From contig JAECZO010000022.1 in assembly GCA_019188245.1 (NCBI GenBank), positions 62,001-126,000 on the forward strand: 64,000 nucleotides of DNA. The letters are read 5' to 3'. A model generated the notes under the pieces. It was not told the DNA's origin. It worked only from the letters and a program-made list of their open reading frames with translations, and made no database searches. A program made the translations under genes and the position numbers. This DNA comes from Novymonas esmeraldas. Taxonomy: Eukaryota > Euglenozoa > Kinetoplastea > Trypanosomatida > Trypanosomatidae. Positions 1-10,075 of the stretch are shown here, piece by piece. Position 1 is the stretch's first letter, and the number at the start of each line of letters is the position of its first letter.

Positions 1-2806
1 GGTGGCGAGCGACTACATGCCCAGCGCCGACCTCAAGACGAAGCAGCGCCGCGGTCCGTACGCGTCGAAGCCCACCTTCGCCGATCCCCACGCCGGCGCA
101 CGGCCCCCGCCGTTCCACCACACAGAGGAGTGGGACGCCGGCGTCAGCGGTGGCGCGCCGAATGCCGAGAGCGGCGCACACGACGGCCGGGGCCGCTTCC
201 ACATGTACGTCTACTCCCCATCCTCGGAGGTGCCGAGCTACGACGTTGCGACCCTGAACCACTGCAGCCCACCATCGCTGCCGCCGCCGCCACCGCCACC
301 GCCGCCGTCGATCAGCGCCAACATCGACGGCCGCCTGCACTCGCACGGTGGTGCGGGGGTGAACCCCTACACGTACCGCGGCCACAACGCCGAGTACGCC
401 AGCCGCAAGCAACACCGCCTGCACCAGGACTTCAAGGCGCTCCCGAAGGAGGAGCGGCAGCGGCTCGTGGAGCGTGAGGCGGCGACGTCGGACCTCCTCG
501 CCCGCACGGTGCACCTGCGCTTCCTGCCGCTCTCCATGATGCAGAGCGAACTGGCGGCGATCTGCACCGAGTGCGGCGAGTACCTGCGCGTCCGCATCTG
601 CGGCAACTCCACGAACAACCAGAATTGGATCTACGGCTTTGTGGAGTTCGCCACCACCACCGGTGCGGATGCGCTGATGCGGCGCAGCGGGATGGAGCTG
701 AGCAACGGCCCGGGACGCCCGCCGCTGCGGCTCAAGTGCAACTGCGCGAAGCAGCCCATCGTCGACCGCGTCTTCCACGACGCCGACACCGCCACCGGCA
801 ACCCCTGCATCTTCGGGCTCGGCAACTTCGCCAAGCGCACGCTCGGCGACGCCCTTGAGAGCTACTACAACCTCAAGGAGAAGGAGGCGCAGCAGGGGCA
901 GGAGGAGCCAGTCACGCCAGCCTCGGCGCACGTGTCGCCACTGGCGAACGCCGCCGCCGCAGGAGCAGCCGCCGCCGCAGGAGCAGCCGCAGGAGCAGTC
1001 GCAGGAGCAGCGCGGCCGCCGATGCGGCTGAGCCCCCACGCGCGCGCGTTCCAGCCGTCGTCGTCGCCAACGCTCGGGGCAGAGTTCCTCCCCGGCGTGC
1101 ACAACGCCGTCGCGGGCGACACCGCCGACAACCGCGGCGGCGACCACTGGACGTCGCCGTCGATCTTCGCTGTACCGAAGGCAGAGTCGGACGGTGGCAG
1201 CTCCGACTCCGCGACCGGCATCACTCCCACGCTCACGACGCACCTCCCCACCGCTGGTGCTCTCGGCGGTGCCTCGTCGTCGTCCGGCACAACACCCCGC
1301 GTCACCTACTCGCCGAAGCAGGACTACTCCGCCTTTGACGCCGCCATCCGCGGCGGCGGCGGTGGCAGCAGCGTCGGTAGTGGCGGTGATGGTGGTGCGC
1401 GTGCAGCCGCGTGCAGAGGTGCCGCAGCGGCCTCGCGCAGCTCCGCCACACCGACGCTCACCGCAGCGGCCGCACAGCCGCCGACGGCGCTGCGCTACGT
1501 GTCGCCAGGATCCGGTGCTGCGGCCACGACCCCGCTCGAGGCGGTGGCGGTGGCGCTCTCCGTCTCGTCTGACACCGTGGGCGACATGACGCCTGACTTC
1601 CGCCTTCCCCCGTCGAGCGCCGCGGTGGCGTTTCCGATGCACTCGGAGTTGGCCGGCAGCGAGCTCTCTCTGGCGCTGCAGAACATGATGCTGACGCGGT
1701 CCGCCACGGACGGCGACGAGGTGCTGGAGCGCGGCCAGGAACTGGCGCTGCGGGCCATCGGCCAGGCGCACTGCTTTCTCAACTCGCAGCAGGGCTTCTA
1801 CGACGCGATGGGCACCCTCCGCTCGTTGGTGGAGCTGCTCGACTGCCACGCCGCCGTGACGGGCGGCGCGGCGGAGTCCGGTGCCGGGGACCACACGGCA
1901 GAGCTGCCGCAGCGCGCGACGCAGCTGCGGCTCTTGGCGAACCTGATGATGGCACTGCTGTACATGATGCGGCGCAACCTCAGCGACGCGCTGCCGTACA
2001 TCCACGCGGTGGTGATGAGCTGCAACGACATCCCTGTCGTCTGCCTCTGGAAGTCCCGGCAGACGCAGACGACGCAGCCGCCGCCACCGCCGAGGTCCAC
2101 CGGCGTCATGGGCGACAGGCCCGCCGATGTGCAGCGCTGGCAGGGCTTGGCCGTCGGCGGCAGCGTGCACGACCACGGCGAGGAGTCGGTGACGCGCGGC
2201 TACGACTGCTTCGGCGCACCAGGGAGTTTCCTGGAGGCGGTGCTGGACAGCATCCGCGAGGACGACGAGGACGACGACGAGGACGCGAACGGCGAGCGCG
2301 CCAAGAGCGCGTCGGTGAGCCACAGCCGCAACGGTGACACGGCGAGCGACACGTCAAGTGAGGCGCAGGCGATGCTGCGGCGCGATCAGAACTTCCACCG
2401 CTACGTGCTGAACGTGCTCGTTGCGATCGGTCTCTCGATGGAAGAGGTGCACCCGGTGATTACACGAAGCACGTACGCGCTGGCGGCCGGTCGTGCGCGC
2501 GGCGTGCTCGACACGGCGTGCGCTGCGTTGGACGAGTGCCTCGCGACGACGGCGCCGAACCCGCACCTGTGCGAGCGTCTCTTCGGTCCTGTCTCAGGCT
2601 CCAGCACGAGCAACAGCATCAGCAACAACGCCGTGAGCAGCGGTGCGAGTGGTGGCCGTGCCGGCAAGCGCGATATCACGTTCTTCCCACGCCTCTTCTT
2701 CACCACGGCGGAGACGATGCGACTGGAGGTGCTCCACACACCCGATGCGGAGTTCTTCTGGCAGAACCTCCCACCAAAGCAGTGCGTGCAGTGCTACACC
2801 GAATAG
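1..2806 (+). CDS. RRM-type RNA-binding protein, 3' part (5' end outside the window)
   Basis: The frame is open from the first base, so the start lies upstream; 934 residues are visible up to the TAG at 2804-2806. One RRM-like domain covers visible residues about 165-252. It has an RNP2-like strand (TVHLRFLP) and a clear RNP1-like strand (IYGFVEFA), with ICGNS between them. This spacing and the 'RICG' segment recall the RRMs of plant CID (PABC-interacting) proteins; that likeness is inference. The rest is mostly low complexity: a run of about ten prolines near residue 93, Ala-rich and Gly/Ser-rich stretches, and an Asp/Glu run near residue 752. More ordered, probably helical sequence lies near residues 558-660 and at the C-terminus, which ends in a short Cys-containing segment (QCVQCYTE). 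RRM proteins of this kind usually control mRNA stability or translation, the main level of regulation in trypanosomatids. The specific targets cannot be told. Confidence 0.85.
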   Translation, partial: VASDYMPSADLKTKQRRGPYASKPTFADPHAGARPPPFHHTEEWDAGVSGGAPNAESGAHDGRGRFHMYVYSPSSEVPSYDVATLNHCSPPSLPPPPPPPPPSISANIDGRLHSHGGAGVNPYTYRGHNAEYASRKQHRLHQDFKALPKEERQRLVEREAATSDLLARTVHLRFLPLSMMQSELAAICTECGEYLRVRICGNSTNNQNWIYGFVEFATTTGADALMRRSGMELSNGPGRPPLRLKCNCAKQPIVDRVFHDADTATGNPCIFGLGNFAKRTLGDALESYYNLKEKEAQQGQEEPVTPASAHVSPLANAAAAGAAAAAGAAAGAVAGAARPPMRLSPHARAFQPSSSPTLGAEFLPGVHNAVAGDTADNRGGDHWTSPSIFAVPKAESDGGSSDSATGITPTLTTHLPTAGALGGASSSSGTTPRVTYSPKQDYSAFDAAIRGGGGGSSVGSGGDGGARAAACRGAAAASRSSATPTLTAAAAQPPTALRYVSPGSGAAATTPLEAVAVALSVSSDTVGDMTPDFRLPPSSAAVAFPMHSELAGSELSLALQNMMLTRSATDGDEVLERGQELALRAIGQAHCFLNSQQGFYDAMGTLRSLVELLDCHAAVTGGAAESGAGDHTAELPQRATQLRLLANLMMALLYMMRRNLSDALPYIHAVVMSCNDIPVVCLWKSRQTQTTQPPPPPRSTGVMGDRPADVQRWQGLAVGGSVHDHGEESVTRGYDCFGAPGSFLEAVLDSIREDDEDDDEDANGERAKSASVSHSRNGDTASDTSSEAQAMLRRDQNFHRYVLNVLVAIGLSMEEVHPVITRSTYALAAGRARGVLDTACAALDECLATTAPNPHLCERLFGPVSGSSTSNSISNNAVSSGASGGRAGKRDITFFPRLFFTTAETMRLEVLHTPDAEFFWQNLPPKQCVQCYTE

Positions 2807-5800
2807 CGCAGCAGACGAGGAGGGCTGGTGTGTGCGTGTATGTGTGTGTGTGTGTGTACGCGCTTCCCCGTTCTCGCTTCTCGGGTACGCTGATCCGTCT
2901 TCTGCAAAGCCCTCGGGCTCACCGCGGGGTGGGGACGGACGTGAAGGGAAGGCGGACGGGCGGGGCACGGTACGGACACAGTAGAGGACTGCCTTTGTAT
3001 ATCTTTCCCTCTCCCCTCATCAAGCAAACTCGCGTCAATCATCTCCAATGTGAAGACCCTCTTTTTTTTTTTTACGTCTCGATGTGTGATCATCTGACCT
3101 TCTGCCTTTTTTTTTTTGTGTGTGCGTTTCCGTCGTGAGAGTCTGTCTTTTTTTTTTTTTTTTCGTGTGTGCGTTTGTGTAGGTTCCTTGTTTGATGCAC
3201 AGCCGTGCTTGCGGATGTGTGTGTGTGTGTGTGTCTTCGTCGTTACCCTCCCTGTGTTGTCGAGGTGCATCCAGTGTGCCGGCGGTGCAGCCTCGCTGAG
3301 CAGCGGAGGCGGTGACGGGAGGAGAACAGACGAGTGCGCCGGATCCTTCCAAGAGAAGGGTCGGCGCTGGCACGGCTCCCTCGCTTCTGTGCATCACCGC
3401 CGTCCTCGCAAAGAGCAGCTTCTCTTCCCTTCTCTCTCTCTCTCTCTCTCTCTGTCTGCGCTGTGTCTGTCTCCCACTTCACTCACGCTGAGATGTGCAC
3501 CCGAAGGACTGAGAGGAGCGGGTGAACGCCGCTACGGAGGCAGAATGTAGAGACCGACGGACGTCAAGAGAAAGAGAGAGGTACCGCGCTGCCGCAGAAC
3601 AGCAGAGGGACTCCAGCGCACCTGCTCACCAGGTGTCACTGCTTCCCCCCTTTCCTTCCGCCGTGCTCTTCCCTTTTTTTTTTCTCCTCCAGGCACCTTC
3701 TGCCCCCTACGCACTCACATATACGTACACGCACAGGTGCAGGCGTGCAGCCACATGCGTTTCGCTGTTGCACGGAGAGCAGTAAGCGTGAGTGTGTGTC
3801 CATGTAGAGTTGTCCCTTGGCTGTTGTGTGTTGGACGGAGGCTTACCGCCGTCGTACCAACGTGTGTGTGTGTTGTGCCGTTGTTTGTGTCGTTGTTTCT
3901 CCTCTTTTGTTTCGTGTGCCGTGGATTTCTCTTTGTGTTTTGTCACTCCTCTCCCTTTGCGTGTTTCTCGTGTTTCTTTTTTTTTTTTTTTTTCTCATGC
4001 TTCACACATCAGCCGGTGCTCGTACTGACTCTCGCTGTCTCTCTCTCTCTCTCCCATTTCTATTTGCGTGAGCTGCACTTCCGACACAACCTCTTTTTTT
4101 TCTTTTACTTCTGTGATGGGTTTTGCTGTACACAAACACACACGCGAAATTGTGTGAGTGTCTCTGACTTCTGTGCGCCTCTCTCTTCTTCTCCCTCACT
4201 CTTTTTTTGTTTTGTCTCTCGTTCCCTTTCCACCGTATTTTTCTTTTTCTGTTTTTTTCTGTCAGGCTCCGCCTCCCCCCTCTCTCGTCACCCACGACCC
4301 TCTCTCTTCCTTTGCGTTCTCTCTTACCTCTCCTGTGCCTCGACCGCAGGATCACTACAAGTGATCTGCTCTCGCTGTGCCTCTCATATATTGCCATCAG
4401 TCTCCTGCACACACACGCACATGTACACTTCCCTGTGAATGCGTGTGTGTTTGCTGGGCCTCTGTGGTGTCTCGATCATGTCCCCCACTGTTTTTTTTTT
4501 CTTTGTTTCCTTTTACCCGTCTTTGCGTTTCCGTGTCTTCGTCACATCGACCTGCTTCGGCGTCTCTTGTGTTTCTCTTTTCTTTGGTTCACAGATTGTT
4601 GGAGGTAGGGTGTGTGTGTGTGTGTGTTTAGAGGACGGCGTGTCTTTGGTTGCGTCTCGCTTGACTGCTGCATTTGTTTTTGGTTGTGGATTGGTTGCCT
4701 CGTCGAGTGAGCGCGTGTGCTCACTTCTCTGTTTGTCTGCGGTCCTCGTTGACTGTGCGTGGGTGTCTGCGCTCGTGCGTGCCTTTGTGTGTGTGTCTGT
4801 GTGTGTGTGTGTCTCGCAGGTGTCTCTCACACTCCCTCCTCCTCTCTCTCAAGGCTGTGCTGGTGCTTCAGTTTTGTATCTTTTTGCGTCTGTTCTTGTT
4901 TTGCATTCCTCTCCTCCTTCACAGTGATATCTTCGTCGTGTTTTTTTTCTCTTTTTTTTTGTTCTACGACCCTCTCCTCTTTCTCTCTCGCTCTCTCTCG
5001 GTGTGTGGCTGGTGTGTGTGTGTGTGTATGCGTGTGTGTGTGTGTGCTTCTGTTTCTAGGTAGAAAGGGAAGAGAAAGAGAGAACTGATGTGCGCTTCGT
5101 TCCATGTGTAGTTTCCCGATCTTCTTCTTTTCTTCTTTTTTTACTTTCATCGATGTGGTGCTTCTTTGTGCGTGTCTCTTTCAGTGTCTGTTTCACGCGG
5201 CATGGCCGATCGCCTTTTTTTTTTTTTTTTTCTCCACCAACTCTCTTTGTCAACTCTCCTCCAACAGCTTTTGTATACCGGGCAGCGGCACCTCGAAAGA
5301 AAAAAAAAAAACCAATGTTGTTCAATCAAAAAAAAAAAAAAACACACACACACACACAAAAGAAAATATACACCACCACAGATTCAAAAAGTGAATGTGG
5401 GGGTGATGAGGCTGTTTTGGATAGCTTAGGGCGTCGATGTGCGCCTGTGTGGCTCTATTTGGAGGCGTGGTGAGCTTGAGACGAAGGAGGAGTGGGAAAT
5501 GGGGAGGAGGTTCTCTGACACAAGAGAGAGGGAGAGGGAGAGCGAAGAGGAGAGCGTTCTGAGGCGAAGTAGATGCTGCATCCACGAATGTGTAGGAACT
5601 AGTGGACAGGATGTATGTAGCAGAAGCAGCAAGACAGAGAGGGGGAGAGCTGGCGGCTCAGGCGTGTTTAGATCTGTGGTTACTCCATCGCCCTCTCCCC
5701 CTTCTCCCCTCACATCGCCCGCCTCTCCCCATCAACGCTCTCTCTCTCTCTCAGGCGCACTTCCATCTCCCCCCTCTCCCTTTGTTCTCTCTCCTCCTCA

Positions 5801-6260
5801 TCGAGAGGAGTAGTCATCAGTGCGTGTGCTTGTAGCTGTAGATGCACCACCACACACAAGTCACTTTTTTTGCAGGATGCCACACGATGGATATCAGCGG
5901 AGTAGAAAGCGAAAAAAGAAGAGAAAAAAAAAGAGAGCAGACGAGCCTCTAGTAGAAGATAGGAGCAAGAGTGGAGTGGGGCACACGCCTGAACGGCTCT
6001 CTCTCTCTGTTTGTGCGTGCCATTGTGCTTGAGTGCGTGCCTTTCATCCTCTGTCTCCTCTTCTCTCTTTCATTCCTCTTCGTTTTGTTTGTTTGGTGTG
6101 TTTTTTCGCACATTTGCCGCCAAAGCACTTTTCCTTTTTTGTCTTGTGTGTATGTGTATGTGTTGCTTCTCTTTTGTTTGTCTTTGATTTCTCCAACTGT
6201 ACGGTCATCAACGACGCCCACTCTGTCTTCTTGATTTTTTTCGTGTTGTTGCGTGATCCC

Positions 6261-6296
6261 TCTCTATCTCTATCTCTATCTCTATCTCTATCTCTG
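6261..6296 (+). repeat. (TCTCTA)n hexamer microsatellite
   Basis: Five perfect TCTCTA units (6261-6290) followed by a sixth unit ending in G. It is the most regular repeat with a unit longer than two bases in this spacer. Confidence 0.9.
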
Positions 6297-7318
6297 TGTG
6301 TGGGGGAGGGGTGACTCTCTTCTCCAGTGACATCTCTCCTTCTCACCCGCACTGTCTCCCTCCGCTCCCCCGACAACCATCCGCACTCACACGCGCCCTC
6401 ATACGTTGGCGCGTGTGAGTGCCGGTTGTTTTTCTCATCTTCATCCTACACGGGGGATGCCCTTCTCTCTTTTTTTTCTCCCTTTTCCGAACGTTTGTGT
6501 GTGTGTGTGTGTGTGTGTTCATCATCTGTGTAAAGGCGTCGCTGTGTGTGTGGGACAAGGTCTGGATGTGTGTCTGGCCACCCCGTGACTGTGGTGTGCA
6601 TGTGCAGCCTTGTGCAGAAGTACTGGCGAGGTCTGTGGCAGGGGCAGTGGGAAACCACAGACGCACGTAGAAAAGAAACACACAAACGCACAAAGACACA
6701 AACGCACAGACGCGCGAGTACACAGTATTTCAACTTCAAAAAAAGTCCTTCAACTGTTTTTTTTTTTTTTTGCTGTTCTTCTCACTTCCTCCCCACTCCC
6801 TCTGCCGCGACGCCTGTGTGCGTTGCAACGGCTCTTCTTCTTTTACTTGCTTTGTGTGTTTTGTTTCTCTCTCTCTCGCATGTGTCGATCGAATAGTGGT
6901 GCGGTGGTGAACAAGACACGAACAAAGGGCTCCTACACACATCTACATACACACAAGAAGGTGGCTTGCGGTGGGGCGTGAGAGGCCAAGGAGGCAGCAG
7001 CGGTCTCAGGTCCCCCTCTCCTTGTCCTCTGCTCCTCCTTTCCTTGCTGTTTCGCTCCTCTGTTGATCAGCTGTCGAAGCGATATGACAGTTGTTGTGGG
7101 GGAGACTCTCGCACACACACACACACACACACACGGCGGCGGAAGAGACGCAGGCGTTTCGCTGCCCTCCTCACACACACATCGTGCACCTCTGTGTGGT
7201 GATAGAGTCTGATGCGAGCGCGGCCCCACGCTGCTGATCCACACTTCTCCAGCAAACTCTCTTCTGCTGCTCTGTTGTCCGTTTCCTGTCGCTTCGCGCT
7301 TTGACTGTGTGTAATTTC

Positions 7319-7332
7319 GTGTGCTTCTCCAG
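7319..7332 (+). promoter_or_regulatory. Possible spliced-leader acceptor for the KKxx membrane protein gene
   Basis: A short pyrimidine stretch ends in CTTCTCCAG, with AG at 7331-7332. The site is weak. It is followed at once by a five-codon upstream ORF starting at 7333. The strongest pyrimidine tract here, poly-T at 7496-7510, has no AG between it and the ATG at 7519. Confidence 0.3.
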
Positions 7333-7385
7333 ATGGTGAGAACTCCTTGATTCGCCGGCAACTTGCACAATCAAACAAACACAAA

Positions 7386-7425
<40 letters not shown>

Positions 7426-7518
7426 GTAGTGTTACACGGATGTGCACACGCACACGGACAGACACAGTCTAACACTCCCTTTCACTATTGCCTGTTTTTT
7501 TTTTTTTTTTCATTCCCG

Positions 7519-8685
7519 ATGGAACGTCTTGCGTGTGCGACGGCAGATAGGCCTCGTCGCTCCAGCGGCATCGTCGGCGGTGCCGGTGTGGCTGCCACAC
7601 GTGTTGTCGTGGTCGCTGCCCTGCTGGTGTGCTGTCTCGGTGCCTCTCATGGGTGCGCGCAGCACACAGAGAGTGGGAAAATGGAGATGAAGAAGTCCAG
7701 CGAGTACAAAAATGTGAAGCAGGACTTCCTGTGCCGTGCCTGTGTGGCCCTCGCGGAGGTCTTCATGGAGGAGGTGCTCCCGAAGACAGAGTCGCGCTAC
7801 CGCGCCTACCTCGACCCCACCACCGGTGTCCTGCGCAGTACCTCCTCCGCGCTTGGCCACCGCGAGCGTGAGCAGCTGATCGTGGAGGTGCACGAGGGCA
7901 TCGATGAGCTGTGCAAGACGCTGGAGGGCAGCATTGCACGCCAGCTGAAGGAGTCGCTCTCCCAAGAAGCGGACCCCTACGCGACGCAGGTGCAGAGTCC
8001 GCTGGTGGCGTCGAAGAATCTACGAGAAGGCGTGGCGATCGCGTGCCCCATGGCGCTGGAGGAGATGAGCGACGAACTCGCCTCTGTCGCCTTCCAGGCG
8101 CTCTTGCCAGGCATGAAGTCTTCTCCCTCGAGTGAATCGGCGGCGGGTGCGGCGACGGGCGGCGAGTCGGCAGCTGCGCCAGGGTATGAGCGTCCCGCCG
8201 TTGGTCGCCTCTGCGAGTCGGTGGGTGTGTGCTCCTCCTACATTCACTACCACATCACCTCCGACGCGGTCGTGCGGCAACGTGCGCGAGAGGGGCGGGC
8301 GGCGACACCGCCGACAGACGGCACCGGCAAGGCGAAAGAGCGTACGACGGGAGGCCGTGCACAGCGGCAGCCGAGTCAGCCAGCGGAGGACGAGGAGGGG
8401 ACGGTCCTGGCAGCGCTGCAGCAGGCGCTGCGGATGGAGACGTGGCGGCAGCTGTGGAGGTCGATGAACAGCAGCGACGTCCTCACGGTCAACTTCTGGA
8501 CGCGAGAGCTTCGCGCCATAGTCGACCCGGACGTGCTCTTCCACCTGCAGGGTTACGCCCCGCACGGCGCTGCCTACGTGCTTGCCGTGAGTGCCTTGCT
8601 GCTTCTGGCAGCGGTGGTGTCGGTGTGGTGCTGCGCTGGATCGAGCACGCGTCACGGCGGTCTGCCGACCAAGAAACAGCAGTAG
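7519..8685 (+). CDS. Type I membrane protein, saposin/canopy-like cysteine pattern, KKxx tail
   Basis: 388 residues. The ATG at 7519 gives a hydrophobic h-region at about residues 28-45 after an Arg-containing n-region, a typical signal sequence or signal anchor. The body has paired cysteines (CRAC at 72-75) followed by well-separated cysteines in segments such as IDELCKTLEG, AIACPMALEE and GRLCESVGVC. This spacing recalls saposin-B or canopy-family folds, but the match is by eye and weak. A second hydrophobic segment at about 351-372 (VLAVSALLLLAAVVSVW) is a membrane span. The short tail ends in KKQQ, a dilysine (KKxx) signal known to return type I membrane proteins to the endoplasmic reticulum. 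The inferred role is a resident ER membrane protein with a luminal domain, perhaps a folding factor. A Ser/Ala-rich and a Gly/Arg-rich insertion separate the later cysteines. Frame extension upstream of 7519 is low complexity (poly-Thr-His, poly-Phe) and was not counted. Confidence 0.8.
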   Translation: MERLACATADRPRRSSGIVGGAGVAATRVVVVAALLVCCLGASHGCAQHTESGKMEMKKSSEYKNVKQDFLCRACVALAEVFMEEVLPKTESRYRAYLDPTTGVLRSTSSALGHREREQLIVEVHEGIDELCKTLEGSIARQLKESLSQEADPYATQVQSPLVASKNLREGVAIACPMALEEMSDELASVAFQALLPGMKSSPSSESAAGAATGGESAAAPGYERPAVGRLCESVGVCSSYIHYHITSDAVVRQRAREGRAATPPTDGTGKAKERTTGGRAQRQPSQPAEDEEGTVLAALQQALRMETWRQLWRSMNSSDVLTVNFWTRELRAIVDPDVLFHLQGYAPHGAAYVLAVSALLLLAAVVSVWCCAGSSTRHGGLPTKKQQ

Positions 8686-10075
8686 AGGAGAATGTGTATG
8701 TGTGTGTGTGTGTGTCTGTGCGGTCGCTGTCGCCCCCTGTCTCGCTGATCAGTATACCGGCGTCTTATGTTGCCATGGAGGGAGCGATGAAAAAGAAGGA
8801 CGGAAGGCGGAGAAGGAGGAGGGGAGGGAGGGGAAAGTGTGGGGATGAAGTGTGGACCTCTCTTCTTCCCCCCTCCCTCCTTCCTCATCTCCGCGTACTC
8901 GGTGCTCTCCTCCGTGTCCTTCATCGTCCCTCTCTCTCCCTGTATGTGCCTCTCTGTTCCTTTCACTCTCATTGACGGATCGCGCATCGCACGATATGTC
9001 TGGCCGTTTGCGTAAAGTTCTTTCCTCTTCATTCATTCATTCATTCACTACCCACGTCGACACGTTTACTGTGTTGGCGTGCACTGCATCGCCCATGCGT
9101 GATGTCTCCTCCCCCCTGCAAACACACACACAGAGACACACACGCATCGAGTAGGGGCTGTGTACCCCTCTTCCTCTTCCTCTTCCTCTTCCTCTCTATC
9201 CTTCTCGCCGCTCAATACTGATTCTGAAGTGAGGTGAGGGGAGGAAGATGGGAGCGCAAGCGGTCTTCTTGGACCAGCCCTGGGCCGGAGCAGCGTATGC
9301 CATCTGCTGTTGACACTTGACCTCTATGACACTCTCCCCTCCCTCTCTCCCCTCCTTTTCTTCTCCAACTCGCTCTGAACTCCCGACGCCACTCTCTCTC
9401 TCTGTGTTGCTGCTGCTAATGCACAAACACACACTCACACATGCTCACAAAAAACGCATACGCATACACGACGCTGCTCTCTCCTCCTTTCCCCTCTTCC
9501 TCTACCGTCTCCGGTCACACAGGTGGTTACTCCACTTCATCCACGACTCTGTCTCGCTCTCCCGCTCTCTAGAGGTCGTCTTGCTACAGACTCACGTGCC
9601 CGCACGTACCTGTGTGTGAGAGAGTGTGTGTGGCTGTGTGGCTGTGTGTCTCTGTGCGTATCAGCCAAGTAGAATTACTCACTCGAGCACACCGCAGCAC
9701 CGGCGGATCTCTTTGTGTTTTCCCCCTTTTTTTTTTAGCTTTCTTTTGTTTGTTTGTTTGTTTCACTCTAACACTCGTTTCTGTGCGTCTTTTTTTGTTT
9801 TTGTCTCTAACTCTGGTGCTTGTTTCTCTCTTCCCGATTCAGCGCTGCTCTCTTCTCGACGTGCGTGTGTGTGTGTTTGTGCGTGTGTGTTCTGTGCTCT
9901 CTTCTATTGTCCGGCACTTCTCTTTTTGAAGTGCGTTGCTCGTGGACATCTCAAGTTGGCGACACACAAACACAGTCCACCGTGACCACGTTCTCTCCCG
10001 GTCATTGCTTCTGTCTCAACTGCTTCTGCTTGGTGGTGTCTGTCTGTGTGTGTGCGTGTGTTTCCAAGCACGCTC
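8686..10075 (+). other. Spacer with microsatellites
   Basis: 1.4 kb without a credible gene. It holds (GT)n near 8695-8716, four ATTC units at 9031-9046, about five CCTCTT units at 9167-9195, AC-rich DNA near 9420-9450, and the pyrimidine-rich leader region of the next gene. Confidence 0.6.
9820..9842 (+). promoter_or_regulatory. Candidate spliced-leader acceptor for the 980-residue protein gene
   Basis: A pyrimidine tract runs from about 9783 and ends TCTTCCCGATTCAG, with AG at 9841-9842. From there to the ATG at 10076 there is no upstream ATG, which fits a 5' UTR of about 234 bases. A second AG at 10067-10068 is also possible. Confidence 0.5.

Larger units (their letters stand above)
2807..7518 (+). 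other. Spacer: 3' UTR of the RRM gene and 5' leader of the next gene
   Basis: This 4.7-kb stretch has no ORF with coding-like composition; the open frames here are Phe/Ser/Val/Cys-rich translations of pyrimidine and GT repeats. It contains (GT)n near 2826-2857 and 6496-6517, a (TC)n tract at 3431-3453, poly-T runs of 10-18 (about 3147-3164, 3978-3993, 5214-5231, 6757-6771), two A-runs near 5299-5342 followed by (AC)n to 5357, a hexamer repeat at 6261-6296, and (AC)n at 7111-7132 and 7387-7417. The length suggests a very long 3' UTR or a non-coding RNA. I see no RNA gene in it. Confidence 0.6.

Noticed and set aside
3737-4438. 233-codon frame on the + strand
   Set aside because: Cys/Phe/Val-rich low complexity typical of UTR translation.
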